This document shows, one piece after another, positions 47,901 through 61,599 of a stretch of 64,000 nucleotides of DNA. Position 1 is the first letter of the stretch. Each line of letters starts with the position of its first letter. The stretch comes from Pomacea canaliculata (Eukaryota; Mollusca; Gastropoda; Architaenioglossa; Ampullariidae): positions 24,206,449-24,270,448 of the forward strand of contig NC_037590.1 in NCBI RefSeq assembly GCF_003073045.1, read 5' to 3'. The position numbers and the translations under genes are program-made. The notes under the pieces were generated by a model. It ran no database searches. It saw only the letters and a program-made list of their open reading frames with translations, and was not told the origin of the DNA.

Positions 47901-50900
47901 AACTATTCAGACTTAGTGAGATGCAAAGACATTCATCAAATTATCAAAAAAACGTTCAGCATCTCAGTGGTTGACTCTCCAGGTAGTGACACTACTGCAT
48001 GCATTAAAATGGGCTACAGGACAAATGATTTTCTGCTGCTCTAATAGTCAGCAACAATTATGGTGTACAACACGGGAACTTTTTGTGAAAATCTTGACAG
48101 TACAATTGAGCAAATGGTCACTGAAAGGAAGGACAGTAAACACTTTGGAGCTGTGCCACAAAGAAAACAATGGAAACAACTTTCAATACTAACTTTATAA
48201 GTAAAAGCAATTTTATTTCAGATGTCTTTAATTCTATGGAAAACAAATACATAATTCACTTGTGAATATTTTAAATGAGATGTATCCACTAATCAGTCCA
48301 CAATAGAGCTTACAATATTTTACATCACTCTGGAGAAGGCCTAACCCAATATATATATAAACTTAAAACAGCCAATCACAACTTATCTGCACAATAAATT
48401 TTGATAGCATCTGCTCTGAAATTCACACTGCTGCAATAAAAGACAATTATTTTGCCACACCCATGCAAACAAAATGATGACATCATGAATAATACACAAG
48501 ACAATCACTAGATTCTGATTTGCTGTTTGATGACCATCCAAAAGTGTCAACACTGCACACCGTATCTCCCTTTTTTCTAAGCAAAATATCAATACTTTTT
48601 TGAAACTTAAAAGCAGCTCTTAATCTATTGTTCTTAAACAAACAGAATGTTTTTTAATATGTACAGTAACATGTGTGACCACAGTTTTTCTTGACACACT
48701 TACTGCTCCCTTTCTTGTGCTATTCTTTGTGTACACCTACCATTTCCTAGGCTGACATTATTTTATTTCTGTCCTTCTCACTCCCCTTTAAAGCCCTGCA
48801 CAGTGTCAAATAGCCAGGTCAACCAGCTTAAGGTTCAAGGCAGTGTCAAATAGCCAGGTCAACCAGCCTAAGGTTCAAAGGCACCTATTTTCTATCATTC
48901 TCCACCACCCCAATAGTTGAGCAACACATGCTCTAATCCAAATTTAGATTTGTCTAAAGACTGATATCAATGTTATGTAGTCAGGTTTTAAATGTACAAA
49001 GTGTAATGTACAACATTCACGGTAATTTATCACTGTCAAGCTGTGACCCAATACTTCAAAATTCGAAGAGAACAATCATTAACCAAAAAAGTATTAAGAA
49101 TCACACAAAATTAGCATTATATTATTGCAACTAATAATAGAAAGAAAAAAGGGTGTGGAAGAAGAGTAAAATAAGGCACATACCATAATCCCCAGACTGG
49201 AACTTAACTACTGAAAAAGCTAGCAGAATGCCATTTTACAAATGGGAAAAAACGATTACGATTGGTAATTTCATCTGACATTTACAAACTGTTTCCTCTT
49301 ATTGTGCTGCAAAACAAGTGCAAAATAAAAGAAAAGGTAGTGTAACCATTAACGTTGGATAAACAAAACTTAAAGAAAATATTTGGTCATTTAGGATAGT
49401 CTGAAGAGATCTAAATGCAACACTGACAGTGCTTCATGATACATTTGTTTCCTGCAGCCTTCATTACTAGCCGTAAATGTTTAAGAAAGGTAGTTTTTGA
49501 AAGAAAAGTAAGGGCCTCCAGAGATTCCTATCACATTTTCAAAGAAATATTTCATCTAAATTTTGGGCAACTTCAGTTGCTTTCATTAATTACTCCATTA
49601 AACACCGTTATTTAATTTGAATAAACATAACATAAAGGCTGAAAAAAAAATGACACCAGGAATAATGGCAAAAAACCGATGGAGAGTGCTCAACCCTCAT
49701 GTCCTAGTCTCATTGTATATTGAATTAGAAATGTTCCAAAAAGACTGTTTCTAACACAAAATATCGATAGGGAACACATACCATAATGAAAATCTGTGCA
49801 AGGAATGCACAAAAGTTCAAACCTCATTAGATCTGTTCTGAGAAGTAACTGTCCACTTCAAATTGAGAATATTAGTGGCATTAAGTCCAAAGTGAAAGCT
49901 ATAGAACAAATGCTGTTAAAAAGCTGACCTTGCCACAGAAACTGCATTCAGTGTCCAGATGTTCTTTTTAGAGTTAACAGGTCTTTTTCTTCAAACATTT
50001 TCCTTGCCCAACCTCTTAATGCTGATCTCAAAGTCAAAATCAACTTTAAAAATCACAAAATAGTAACAATCAAGACAGAATGCAGTTGTCTAATAATTCA
50101 ATGGCAATGCAAACTGTGTGGTGTGGCTTAATCTAGGTAGGTTTTTAATTAGTGACTAAATCGTAGGAAATATTACAACCAGAAATATTTCTACACAGCT
50201 TTTTGTATGCTTCAAAATTTGTGGGTCTAAGAATAAACAAGTCTTAAATCAAATTTTTAACACACTACTTGTAAATTGTAAACCTTCTTTCACTGACTAC
50301 TGCTTTTAGTTAACACACATTTTAATTACTTCTGTATAAAGCAAACCCACGAAAATGGCTGCATGCAGTATAAGTGCTCTGCTAGAACAAATATTGCTGG
50401 ACAGACCTATTGTTTTTAACCATACACATGCAAAATCTGTTTTCACTAAAAACTACTGTTCATTCTGTCTTATTTGAGAGTGCTGTGAAATGTAAACACA
50501 ATTTTGTTCATGTCAGAAGCTGAAATAGGTTACAATACATGGATATAAGAACATGCGTCTTTCCAACACATTTTCATCCTGTTTTGGTATAAGCTGAACT
50601 AGCAGAGATTAAATCTTAAACAAAATATTGAAAACAAGAGCAAGGTAGTACAAGCAATGCGAAAACCTTTTCTTTGGCAAGTGTGTACTAAAGCCAAAAA
50701 GAAAAAAAAAAACCTTGCATGCCTGATATAAACTACAGTTGTAATTTCACACAAAAAAGAACTTTAAAGTACTGCCAGAGAGCTTTTTTTTCTTAGAACT
50801 AGGCAGAACTTCATATAAGAAACTTTTTACTAAACTCCAAGTGAACATCGTACTTTAAGTTTCATAACTGTGGCAGAGAAAGTTTTGTGTTTAATAAAAT

Positions 50901-52004
50901 GTCAATTTTTAGCCACAGTTTTTCATGTTTTTTTTAATTTTTTATCATTGTTGGTCAGCACAGAGATTGCAACTGGCTTGGTTTTGATGTTGCATGATAA
51001 AAGTGCTCTATAATTATTATTCCTCCTCCCTGTTCTCAAGATCGCAGCTTACAAACATCACTATACAAAGAAAGTGGTCAATGTCATGAACGTTTATGGA
51101 TACCATAAGGTTCTGCTCTCCCACCGACTGTAGCCTAAAGCATTTAAATATATCTCTGTACAATAATGATATCAGGGAATGTGACCTTTGCCTGTGCATC
51201 ATTTTATGGTTTAATTTTGTGCAGAACGCTTTTCAAAGGGGTTTAGTTTTACTAGATTCTAATGTATAAAATATGGGTTGACAACCTTAACCCTCTTCTT
51301 TGCAAGACAAAGCAAAACTTTTATATCATTAGTACATGGATATCCATTACAATGTTAAGGCTACTGTCAATGAAATCACTAGAAGTAGGCATTTGCACAT
51401 TCTATGACATTGCCATTTTCTCTTTCTATATCAGTGTTTGGTGTATAGTCTTCTGCAGATATAAAGGGGATTTTAAAAACCAAAACTCAGTAGTAGTGAA
51501 GTAAACAAAATTTAAATGAAATAGTAATTATGACATTTCTAACAATAGTAACATTTAGCATTTACTTCATTTTGATATAATTCTAAAAATACCAAATATA
51601 TATTTTTTAAAATTCCTATTGTTTCAATTATTTTGGATAATGTATTCTCACCATTAATTGGACACATTTTTTTTTAAATAATGCATTTGTGACCATGTAG
51701 AAAACAAATTATTGGTCAATACTACTTAGTTGATCTTGTTTTTTTATACATCAGCTTTCTCCTAGAAATGTGTTTAAAGCGTCTTTGTCAATTGCATGCA
51801 TCTACTTTTTGGGAAAGACTTATAAAAGCTCTTATCTCAAAGCCCAAATATCTCTTTGCACCACATGCTACATACATCTAGTTATGACAGCCTACCAAAA
51901 TATATTCTATCACTGCGATTGTACTCGGCACACACACTCACAAAATTTCACCAACAAAATTACTATGATGTCAATCAAATGTCAACAGTCAACGACTGGT
52001 TAAT
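44914..52004. other. long AT-rich gene-free stretch, partly 3' UTR of the 52-59 kb gene
   Basis: No exon-like frame is visible. The right part lies downstream of a minus-strand stop codon; minus-strand AATAAA signals occur near 48757, 48206 and 47647, so a 3' UTR of 3-4 kb is possible but unproven. Confidence 0.4.
48801..48880. repeat. 40-bp tandem duplication, nearly identical
   Basis: Two adjacent 40-bp units start CAGTGTCAAATAGCCAGGTC at 48801 and 48841 and differ at one T/C position plus the last bases. High identity implies a recent duplication. Confidence 0.95.
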
Positions 52005-55000
52005 CTAGCCATACAGCTCGCGATCTTGTCGAACTTCTTCCTGGCGACGAAGAATGGCAGCATTCTGTTTCTTGATTAGCTGAATACGATGATCAAGTTG
52101 TCTGTGGTTGGAATCATCATCTGCAAACAGGGAGAAAGCCATGGTATGCAAGAAATGGGCTTGTGAACACTGAAGACAGATGGATGAGTGTAGCCAAGGA
52201 AATCTGTACCCCAAAGCGCTTTTTGAGCAGTATCTTTGACGGCTTAGAATACCCCATGTGGGTGGTGACAATGCTGGCTTGGGACTGCCTGCAGAGCTTA
52301 ACAACAAAGAAATATTTATATATATTACACCATACAAAGGCACATGTGAGGAGGGAGTGCTGCTTGTAGCATTTACACAGTTTCTGGCAAGATTATGACA
52401 CATGCTTTAGTCTCATTCACAAACGCATGCATACATCCATATACCCCTTCCCAATACACACACATAACCTGCAAAATCACAATGCCACAAAACCAAACAA
52501 TTTTGCAGATAAGCGAGAAACTCAATTTTTGCATAAATAATATAAAGGAAAGCTATATTAGGTAGGGAACCCAGTTTGCTCTTCTCTACTCCTCAAAGAG
52601 AAACAAATGCATGATTGCAAAGATTAACTGCCCAATATTTACTTACAGAAAATGCTGATACTACATATTTGCACCCTGAGCTTAGACTGGACATCCATAT
52701 TATCTAGATGCAAACACCCACAATACTAACCACTATCGGAATTTGTCTCATTCCTTTTATGCGAATGGACAGTAGACCTTGAACTTCTTCCTTCTACATC
52801 TTTCCACCCGAGTCGCTGATGCACAGGTTTTCTGTCAGCCTTAACACGTGACCGCTTTTCTAATGGAGCGTCTTCTGAACTCACAATGCCAGTGGTCCCT
52901 GATTCCTTATAAGTTAAAGAGTCAGAACCTTGGAACAGTTTGGAGTGTAAAACTAATCTCCCATCACCATTATTTCCTGGGTTCACAACAGAAGCACTAG
53001 AAGATGCCTCTCTTTTTCTGGGAACAATGGGTCTCCTGGGTCCTTTAAAAGTTCTCTCCTGAGATGTTACTAGGTTTTGTCCAGAATTCTGCAATTGCTG
53101 ATTTGTTGTGGACCTTGAGACCACAACACTGATTAGTTTACGGCCATTTTCATCTTTCTCCTCATCAGAGGAGCAATAGTCTCCTCCTGTGGGACTACCA
53201 TGGTGATAAGTTCGTACACCTGCCTGTTTGTTTCTACTATTATATGCTCTCTGCTGACTGCCATTTCGACCGAACTCTCTGCGAGCATTGTCACGAAATG
53301 AATGACCTTGTGACCTTGCAAAATTGTCATTAGGCAGAGTATGGTTGAGTGACCGTGAAGACTTGTGCCACCCAGTCTTACTGCTGGCCTCTCTCTTCCA
53401 TGACCTGTCTCTTTTATCTTCTTCCTCCTCCTCATCTTCATCAGTATCACTGACATCTCTGGCATCATCCTGAGGACTACTCCCATCCAATTTGGGATCA
53501 AGCAAGATTTTTCTTCGAGAGTGTTTTCTGTGAGCATCTGCAAAAGACTTCTGTGAAAGTTCCTGATTTGCTTTTCTGGTTTCTGGCTGTGCTGCCTTGA
53601 CAACTGTCAGAGATTTTGTATGTGCAACTTCCCCCACTACCCTTACCTTTTTGGGTTTAGCTACTATGCCCTTAAGAGAGATAGTTTTATTTGTTGAAAC
53701 GTGCACTTCTTCTCTACTGGCAAATTTCCTCTTACGAGCCTCCAGTTTAGCCCTTTCAACAGGGCTCAAATTTGATTCTGGTTCTTTTTTCCTTGTTGCA
53801 TGTGTGTTACTCTGGGAAGCTGCAACCTTGACACTAATGTCTGGTGGCCTTTTAACAGTCTTCTGCCTTTCTATCTCTTTCTCACTCTCAGAACTACTAC
53901 TGCTCTCAGATGTCTGTTCTTCAGAGACAGAACTGTCCTGGTCATCTCCATCAGAATCTCCTTCATCTGAAAGTTCTGAAATGCTTTCACTGCCTGAAGC
54001 CACACTTTCACTGCCTGTAGCAGCACTTTCACTTTCTGAATCAGCTTCCTCATCAGAAAGTGAGGAGGACTCCTCGGCACTACTAGAGTTATTGTCATGA
54101 TCACTTTTTACTTCCTCCAGTTTGCTAGCAGAACTGGCACATTCATCACTGGGTTCAAGAACACTCACAAAAGGCAGTGGGGATTTGTTATTGTCATCAT
54201 CAGAGTCAATATCTGCTGGCACTGCAGCAGCACTCTGATGGAGTTCTGGAGACGTAACAGATTCTGTGATTGGTGATAAAAGTAATTTCTCCTCACCATG
54301 CTCATCAGTATCTGAATCACACTTTCTCTCAACACTGGGTGACACGTCCATTTCAGGCATATTATCAGACTGTGTTTCACTGGCAACAGCGATGGACAAA
54401 CTGGAGTCGACAGTGTCTAGGACATTTGTCCCACTCTCCTCCAGAATGCTGCTTATATCTTTGCTTTCATCCAAGATGATATCAGCTGTTGATGGAGAAC
54501 AGGACTGGGATGATACATCCTCACCCCTGGCATTTTCATCATCACTCTCTGATTCATCATCACTGTCACTGCCACTTGAATCAAAGCGACTAAACTTATC
54601 TGCAAATAAACACATACAAAAAGGACCAAATGTGACTTAATAAATGTTCTTTTCATTATCATGTTTTAAGGTGGGAACCTAACTTGTATACAAAAAACAT
54701 AAAATTAAACGAGAACCATATTTTCATAAAGCACTCACTGGGAAGTGAGGTGGGAACATCATAAAAGAGTATATCATCACCTGTAAGCCTGTTTGCTTAT
54801 ATGTGTGTGTGCGCATGCAAGAAAAACTTGCAAAAATAAGTGTCCTTCAGAGTGACTAAATCTATATACATATTTTTTTTTTTGAGATACAAACTGTGCA
54901 TGTGCTATAGTAACTTTTTGACATGATCTGTCCCTGCCCACTTCAACCAGGAAAGAGTTGGTTTCATTTTACAAAGATAATGAAGATGACCGAATGCTTA

Positions 55001-58000
55001 TTTTTTGAAAAGCAATTTTACTGGATCATTAGGAAGGGAGGTGAGAACCACTCAGAAGATAGCATGTGCCCATGTGAACCAGTCTGTGCATATGAGAGAG
55101 TGAAGCTTTTCTTAATCAGGCAAACATGAAGGAACGTTTAAACAAGTTTTTACATGACATTTATATATAAAATTTGCCAAACATGGTAGAACATTTGTCC
55201 ATATTATGCACCACCTTTAGAAGGACTTTCTTCCTAAATAAGCACAAACTAAGTCTGTCTTAATCATAATCTGAACACAGGTCTCTGAAAATCCTGACTA
55301 CACAGCCATTTGTATGAACTTAATAGCAAATAACAGAGTGATAACACACTATCGCTTGAGACAAAAGGTCATGAAATACAACAAAAGTGTCCCGTTAAAT
55401 CAGTGACATGCATGAGTACCTTTCTTCTTTTTGCGTGATGTGGTACTCTCTTGCACCCTAATCGGTCTGTCTGAAGTGGAGCAGTACTTGTCCTGAGGTC
55501 GGATAAGAAATGGTTTAGAAGAGTTTTCAAGAGGCAGAATGGTACTACTGTTCTTCCCAGCAGCGACAGAGGTACCAGTCCTCAGTCCAGCCCTCTGAGG
55601 GGCAACTGGAACTACTTCAGCACATTCCTGTACAGCACCTCCTTCATCTTCAGGCACTGTATTTATAACTATAAGATTACTGCCTCTATTTGGTGCAGGT
55701 GCACTCTGCACATATGGCACTCTTGTTGGATGGGGAAATGCAGCACCTTTGGGATGAAAAGGCTGCCCTCTTCGCAAACTGACCCCTCGACCTCGAGCAG
55801 TCTGTTTAGGATATAAGCCCCGTCCAACCCTCCAGTTGTTCTGGCCAAACCTTTTAGGAGATGTTTGATGAAACTGAAATACACATAAATATATTAAAAC
55901 ATCTGAAAAACCAAAAAATGCTTACAGAGATAATAATTTTACACACTAAATTTTGTTGTAAATGATGCTTACAGGGTTCCCAGGGATCAGGGATGGTGCC
56001 AAGTAAGGACCGATATAAGTGACAGTCATCAATGCTTAAGTTTTTCTCATTTATGGTCAGAAAGAGGTATTATTTATGAATCTTTGGTCTTCTCTATGTT
56101 CTGAAATACATGTATTACTATTCTAGCAATAAATAATCAAAGAATTTATTTTGATGCATATCTGCTATATTTGGATAAGTCTCTTTAGCACACTGATAAC
56201 ATACACCGTTAATGTTCCAAGTTTTCTAGAAATCTAAGTGATAATAATTGCAAGACCTGAAAGCCATTCTTTGGTGTAATACAAAAGTCAGTTCACGTTT
56301 CTCTCTCACACACACTCAAAAGGAGAGACAGAGAAATAGAGCTATTCATAGTACTAGAAAATCAAGGCTCTGGTTCAAGAAAGAGATAAGTTTCCAGAGA
56401 CCTTTTGAAAGAAGAGAGTGTTTTTTGCGAATACGGAGAGGCAACTAGTGTAGTACAGATGTGTAGACCAAACGTCTTTTTTAATTAAGGTGACTACAAG
56501 GAATGCAAAGGCTTGCAGGATCAGAAAAGGAATGAAAAGACTGTGATCCTAATGCTAAACCGTAACACAAATGCGTGTATCTTCCAGAAATACATTCATG
56601 CGCTTCTTGTGTCCATCAGTAAGCATGTACTTCTTCAAAACACTTTCGCCCATTGACGAAAGATTCAAGGATATTCCACAAGCATCTTTAGAGTCTTTTA
56701 TCAACCAGTCTTTATATTTCTCTTCCTTTAGCCAGTTCTCCTGAAAAGAACACTTCCCCGACATTTTTTGAGTTGTCAAGAAGACAAAAGAAACGTGGTC
56801 ATCCATCAAGACTAAAATCTTGCGAAACACAAGTTCTTGTCTCGAACAAGACTTGGCAGTTGTGTGATTAAAATAGCAGTGAGGCAAAGAATCGTCTGTA
56901 TTTTGCACCAAAAGTCGACTCCGAAAATAACTTTCTGGATTTATAAGATGCATGAAAAATAAATCTGTGGTAATATTTTATCGATATAAAGACTTGTAAG
57001 GGTCACAGAGAAAATGTAAGGATGTGTGTGAGGAATTGTAAGGATCGCATAGAAAATATAAGGACTTAAAAGGCCTTACGGCGAAAATCCTCTACGTACA
57101 GACTTGCAAGGATAGGTAAGGACCATGCGAACCCTGTGAATAACACCAAATCAGTCCTTTTTAAAATTTACTATAAAATTTTTATTATCCAACCCTATTT
57201 TCTAACCTTGTTTGGATGAAAAGGTTGGTTCCAAACTCCATCTTGGAATGCTGAGGCAGGCTGATTGCTCCCAAAAGGACTTTGTGATAACTGCAAAAAG
57301 ATGTTACAAAATGTTCAATGTTCCCTGATATAGTCCACACAAAACATTAATAAGGAGACCCATACAACTGAAATCCTGATATGCCCTGCAGAGGACAAAC
57401 CACAATAAAGTGTAGCATCACTTTCCCTCTCTCTGGCCTTCAGTGACCACATTAAGGAACAAATTATGCATTAAAAAACATGACTTGTTAAAAAATCTTT
57501 TTCCTGGACAAATTAACTATGTTGGCTATCTTTCATTATTGTGAATATTTTTATACAGGAGAAATTTTAACACGCGGGCTCCAGTTATCAACTACAGTTA
57601 TGATGCAACTGCCCACAACTCAACAGCTGTCAGAATGATGCTAAAACAGCCTAGGTCTAGTGTGTTAATAAAGGTAATAGAGGAGGTAGAGGATTGATGC
57701 TGAACATTTAGCACACAGAACACAATAACAAAATAAATTGAGATCAAACCTACATTTGCTGGAAAATCTTCGACCCACTGGGCACCTGCCCCAGTAAGAG
57801 AGTGACCTGACCCTGTTATCTGTGGAATGGGCTGAGCATCTTCAAGTTCAGCTGATACGGTTCTCTGCAAATTGATCAAAATTTGCGTATCATATACTAG
57901 AAAGCTCTATCCATGATACTATATTACTGTTGGCCATGCTTTAAACTCTCCTCCCCTCTTCACAAAAGACAGCTTGTACACATTCTTAAACTGTACTGAT

Positions 58001-59340
58001 CAAGTATGCTGACTAGGGAAAGTTTGTTGCAATTCTACCAACACTTACTTTGCAGTGTTAGTGTAGTTTTTACATTCCCTCTTTCTACTGTGAACTTTCA
58101 TTACTTTTTTATGGATTTTTCTTTGGTTAATTTTTAACACAATTTCTGTTTAATTATAACCGAGGACTCAAGAATGTACAAATGTAAAAATCAAACATTA
58201 CCTTTTTCAAAGTAGCAAGTGCAGCTTGCCTAAGGGCCTCCAGCTCATCATCCTGAAATGAATTGTACACTGATCATTTTGCCTGACTGGCCATAATCTT
58301 TCGTGGACAGGCTTTTGAGCCAAGCAAGAAACAAGCAAATCTTCAATAAAGCAGTCTTGACATCGAAGAAGCACAGCTTGAAATGCACATACAACCTGCT
58401 CTGGGCTGTATATAGGTCAACACTGTCAAAGACATTTTTAAGTTAGTGTATGTCAAGGATCACCTCAACTTTTTTTGCCCATGAAGAAATAGAGAAGCAA
58501 ACTCCTGTGGAAAGCATATCAAATATAGGGATTCCTCATATTTTCAGGTGTTTTGTGCACGGAATTGTTGTTGAAGCAGAGGGCAAAAGTTTTCAGTCTC
58601 ATGTTCAGAGTTGGAGATTTAGCAGCAGTAGTTAATTGAAAATAGGAGAAGATAATCCAATATTGAAATCTTTAAAGCTATTCTCTTTATATATATAAAC
58701 ATAATATAACAATGTAGTGATATGCTTACAGCCCTCTTGCTCCGCATTTTTTGGCCTATTTCTCAGTTCCTACTAATGTGTTATATATACGCATATTAAA
58801 ATTTTTGCCTCCAAAAGAAATATTTTAACTTTGTACCCTGTCCGCGATTCAGCGACTGTCATTGGTATTGGATCACGCTAAGGATTAAAAGTTAGAAGCC
58901 ACAAACCATGTCACATAGAAAACTGGCATTTGTTACATTATGTTAGTATACACTATCGATGACACTGATCAATGAATTAGATAACACTGAGTCTCGCATA
59001 CGAAAACATCCCTTATTATTAGCGATTCCACTAACTAGAGAAATGTTATATTAAGCAATCTTTAAAAAAAACGATAAATCAACACTGATTCACGTCTGAA
59101 TTATAAATATCAATATGCCTTACAGTATTTACAATTTATCAACATGGGTAACACGTTCTGACGGTGTGTACACTAAATAAAAGACCAAAGGGTTAGCAAA
59201 CAAGCAGCAAATAAATCTAAAAAAGGTAAGTCAAGAATGCAGCGAACAGGGAAACGTTTTTACGAAAGCACGAAAACATTACGACAGATGTATTAATTCA
59301 AAAATTTCTGAAAGCCTCTTACCTCCTCATCTGACGCCAT
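52005..59340 (-). CDS. unrecognised 900-aa acidic, serine-rich protein, complete
   Basis: Seven minus-strand coding exons: 59323-59340 (18 nt), 58202-58252, 57754-57864, 57207-57290, 55420-55873, 52731-54599 and 52005-52120, total 2703 nt, 900 aa, all in phase. It begins MASDEEDDELEALRQAALAT, followed by a low-complexity region, an Arg/Gly-rich segment (GRGLYPKQTARGRGVSLRRG), then SNLIVINTVPEDE. The large exon 6 is dominated by Ser/Glu/Asp runs (SESESAATGSES, SSSSSESEKE) and basic patches, and probably is disordered and nuclear. The last exon encodes a helix LDHRIQLIKKQNAAILRRQE, then DRELYG and stop, which resembles the N-terminal helix of CCDC9-type proteins. I do not recognise the family; an RNA-associated nuclear role would be a guess. 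Intron 4 carries a DNA transposon. Confidence 0.85.
55972..57136 (-). mobile_element. degenerate DNA transposon with transposase-type zinc finger
   Basis: Ends are inverted: left CAGGGTTCCCAGGG, right (reverse complement) CAGGGTTCGCATGGTCC. A minus-strand frame at 56555-56764 begins MSGKCSFQENWLKEEKYKDW and continues LNLSSMGESVLKKY and GHKKR. This matches the N-terminal zinc finger with the F-x-x-x-W-L and L-S-S-M-G-E-S-A signature found in many fish and mollusc transposases; the central CxxC part is missing and the rest of the transposase is absent. The right end has repeated GTAAGGA motifs (56997-57121) as subterminal repeats. The 8-bp flanks do not match, so superfamily (hAT-like?) is unsure. 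Confidence 0.7.
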
Positions 59341-60750
59341 GTTTCCTTCAACACTCCGCAGTAAACGTCTGCAACACTATGCATAAAGGTACTAAACTTT
59401 ATAATGCATTGAAAAGAAATTATTCTCGAATAAATATCAAGCTTTTGTACTAAAAATATTGTTTGTTGAATATTGTTTATTTCACAGTGCTTAAGACATG
59501 AAGATGTTGTTTTTGACTGTTTCGATTGGCTGACTGTGACGAGGCAATTTCAAACATATCGTATAAACTTGCCGCAGGTGCTGGATTGCTTGGTGAAGCT
59601 ACAAAAACTAGCGACTTTCTTCGGACATCCGAGGTACTTTTAGAAAAAGAAATAGACATTTTTTCAGGGTGCAGTGCATAAAGGCTGTGTGCTCAGACAG
59701 TTTTATACTTTGGGCGTCTGTATTTGCTTTCATGTTAGTATCGATCAGCGATTGAAGACCACTCCATAGATGTTGAATGATCGGACTATTCATTGTTTAC
59801 AAAACTACTTGGTCTAAAGAGTAATGAAATGATTTCGTATTTGGCAGTGATTACAACATGTGACACTCAAACATCACTCACAGTCCGCTGTTGAGATACA
59901 CAAAACCGATAGACTTGGTATAACCAAATGTCTAATCATCAGAATAGCAGAACATCAGGATAAGAATCTTCGTATGGTTTTGAAGAGCATCTGCCTATAT
60001 GATTTTCAGAAGGCTGCATATAAGGGTTTGAAAACATATTTTTAAAAAAATCTACAAGATTATCTTCAACAGTATCATCCTCCTCCTCATCATCACAACA
60101 CAATACAGAAGCATAGTGATGTTTTACACTTCGTAAACTCTAAATGAGAAAGCACGTAGGTGTAGGGTGGTAGTAAAGATATTCCACCATGTGAAATATG
60201 TGAATGCCAAGTATTGTAAAGTTCCTATAAAATATGTGTGTGAGACAGAGAAAGACATCATATTTATGTAAAGTGATATAAAATAGCATTCTTCATGCCA
60301 TGAAAACAACGGTTTCCATTGAAAAGTGTGAAATGTTTGTTTATATTGGCATGTTGGCATTGGTTTTCGAATAGAGCATGATGATATAGTAAAATGACAT
60401 GTGGCTATTTAATTTAACTTAAACTACCATAGAAATTTTGTTTTGTTAATTTGTGTTAAAAGTTTATTTGCAGATTTATATTATATTGATTAAAGGATGA
60501 TGTATAAGTAACCATCGCTAACTATATTGAATGACACCTTAGCAACATGGGTAGATAACTGGAAACATGACACCTGACAAAAGAAAAACAATAAGCAGCC
60601 ATTAAAGTTGTTACTTTAATTAAATAAACCTAGATTCTCTGCTGCAACTGGGTTATGATCTGCATGGACAGCAAGATAAAATATTATAAGCATAATTTTT
60701 TTTTCAGCTGCTACATAGTCTTACATCATTGATGCCATTGTAATTCATTC
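59341..60750. promoter_or_regulatory. intergenic region between divergent 900-aa gene and MELK
   Basis: Both start codons face away from this 1.4 kb interval, so it must hold both promoters and probably an untranslated MELK exon ending before 60750. No coding motif is visible; short frames at 59477-59793 (minus) are not convincing. Confidence 0.45.
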
Positions 60751-61461
<711 letters not shown>

Positions 61462-61599
61462 TGATCTTTATGGTTTTCGAATGATGTTTCTATGCCAAAG
61501 CTACTTTAATAGAAGTAAGAGGTTCTGTTTGCACTAGCTAACCCTTATCCCTAACCAGCAGGGGTATCTGATGTTGTCCAGGTGACATCATTCAGCCAT

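Noticed and set aside
53597..54100. 167-codon Ser/Leu-rich plus-strand frame
   Set aside because: It is the antisense shadow of the Ser/Glu-rich codons of the 900-aa gene.
59477..59793. Two overlapping minus-strand frames just upstream of the 900-aa gene
   Set aside because: No conserved motif; they lie in the divergent promoter interval and have no phase-compatible link to the downstream exon.
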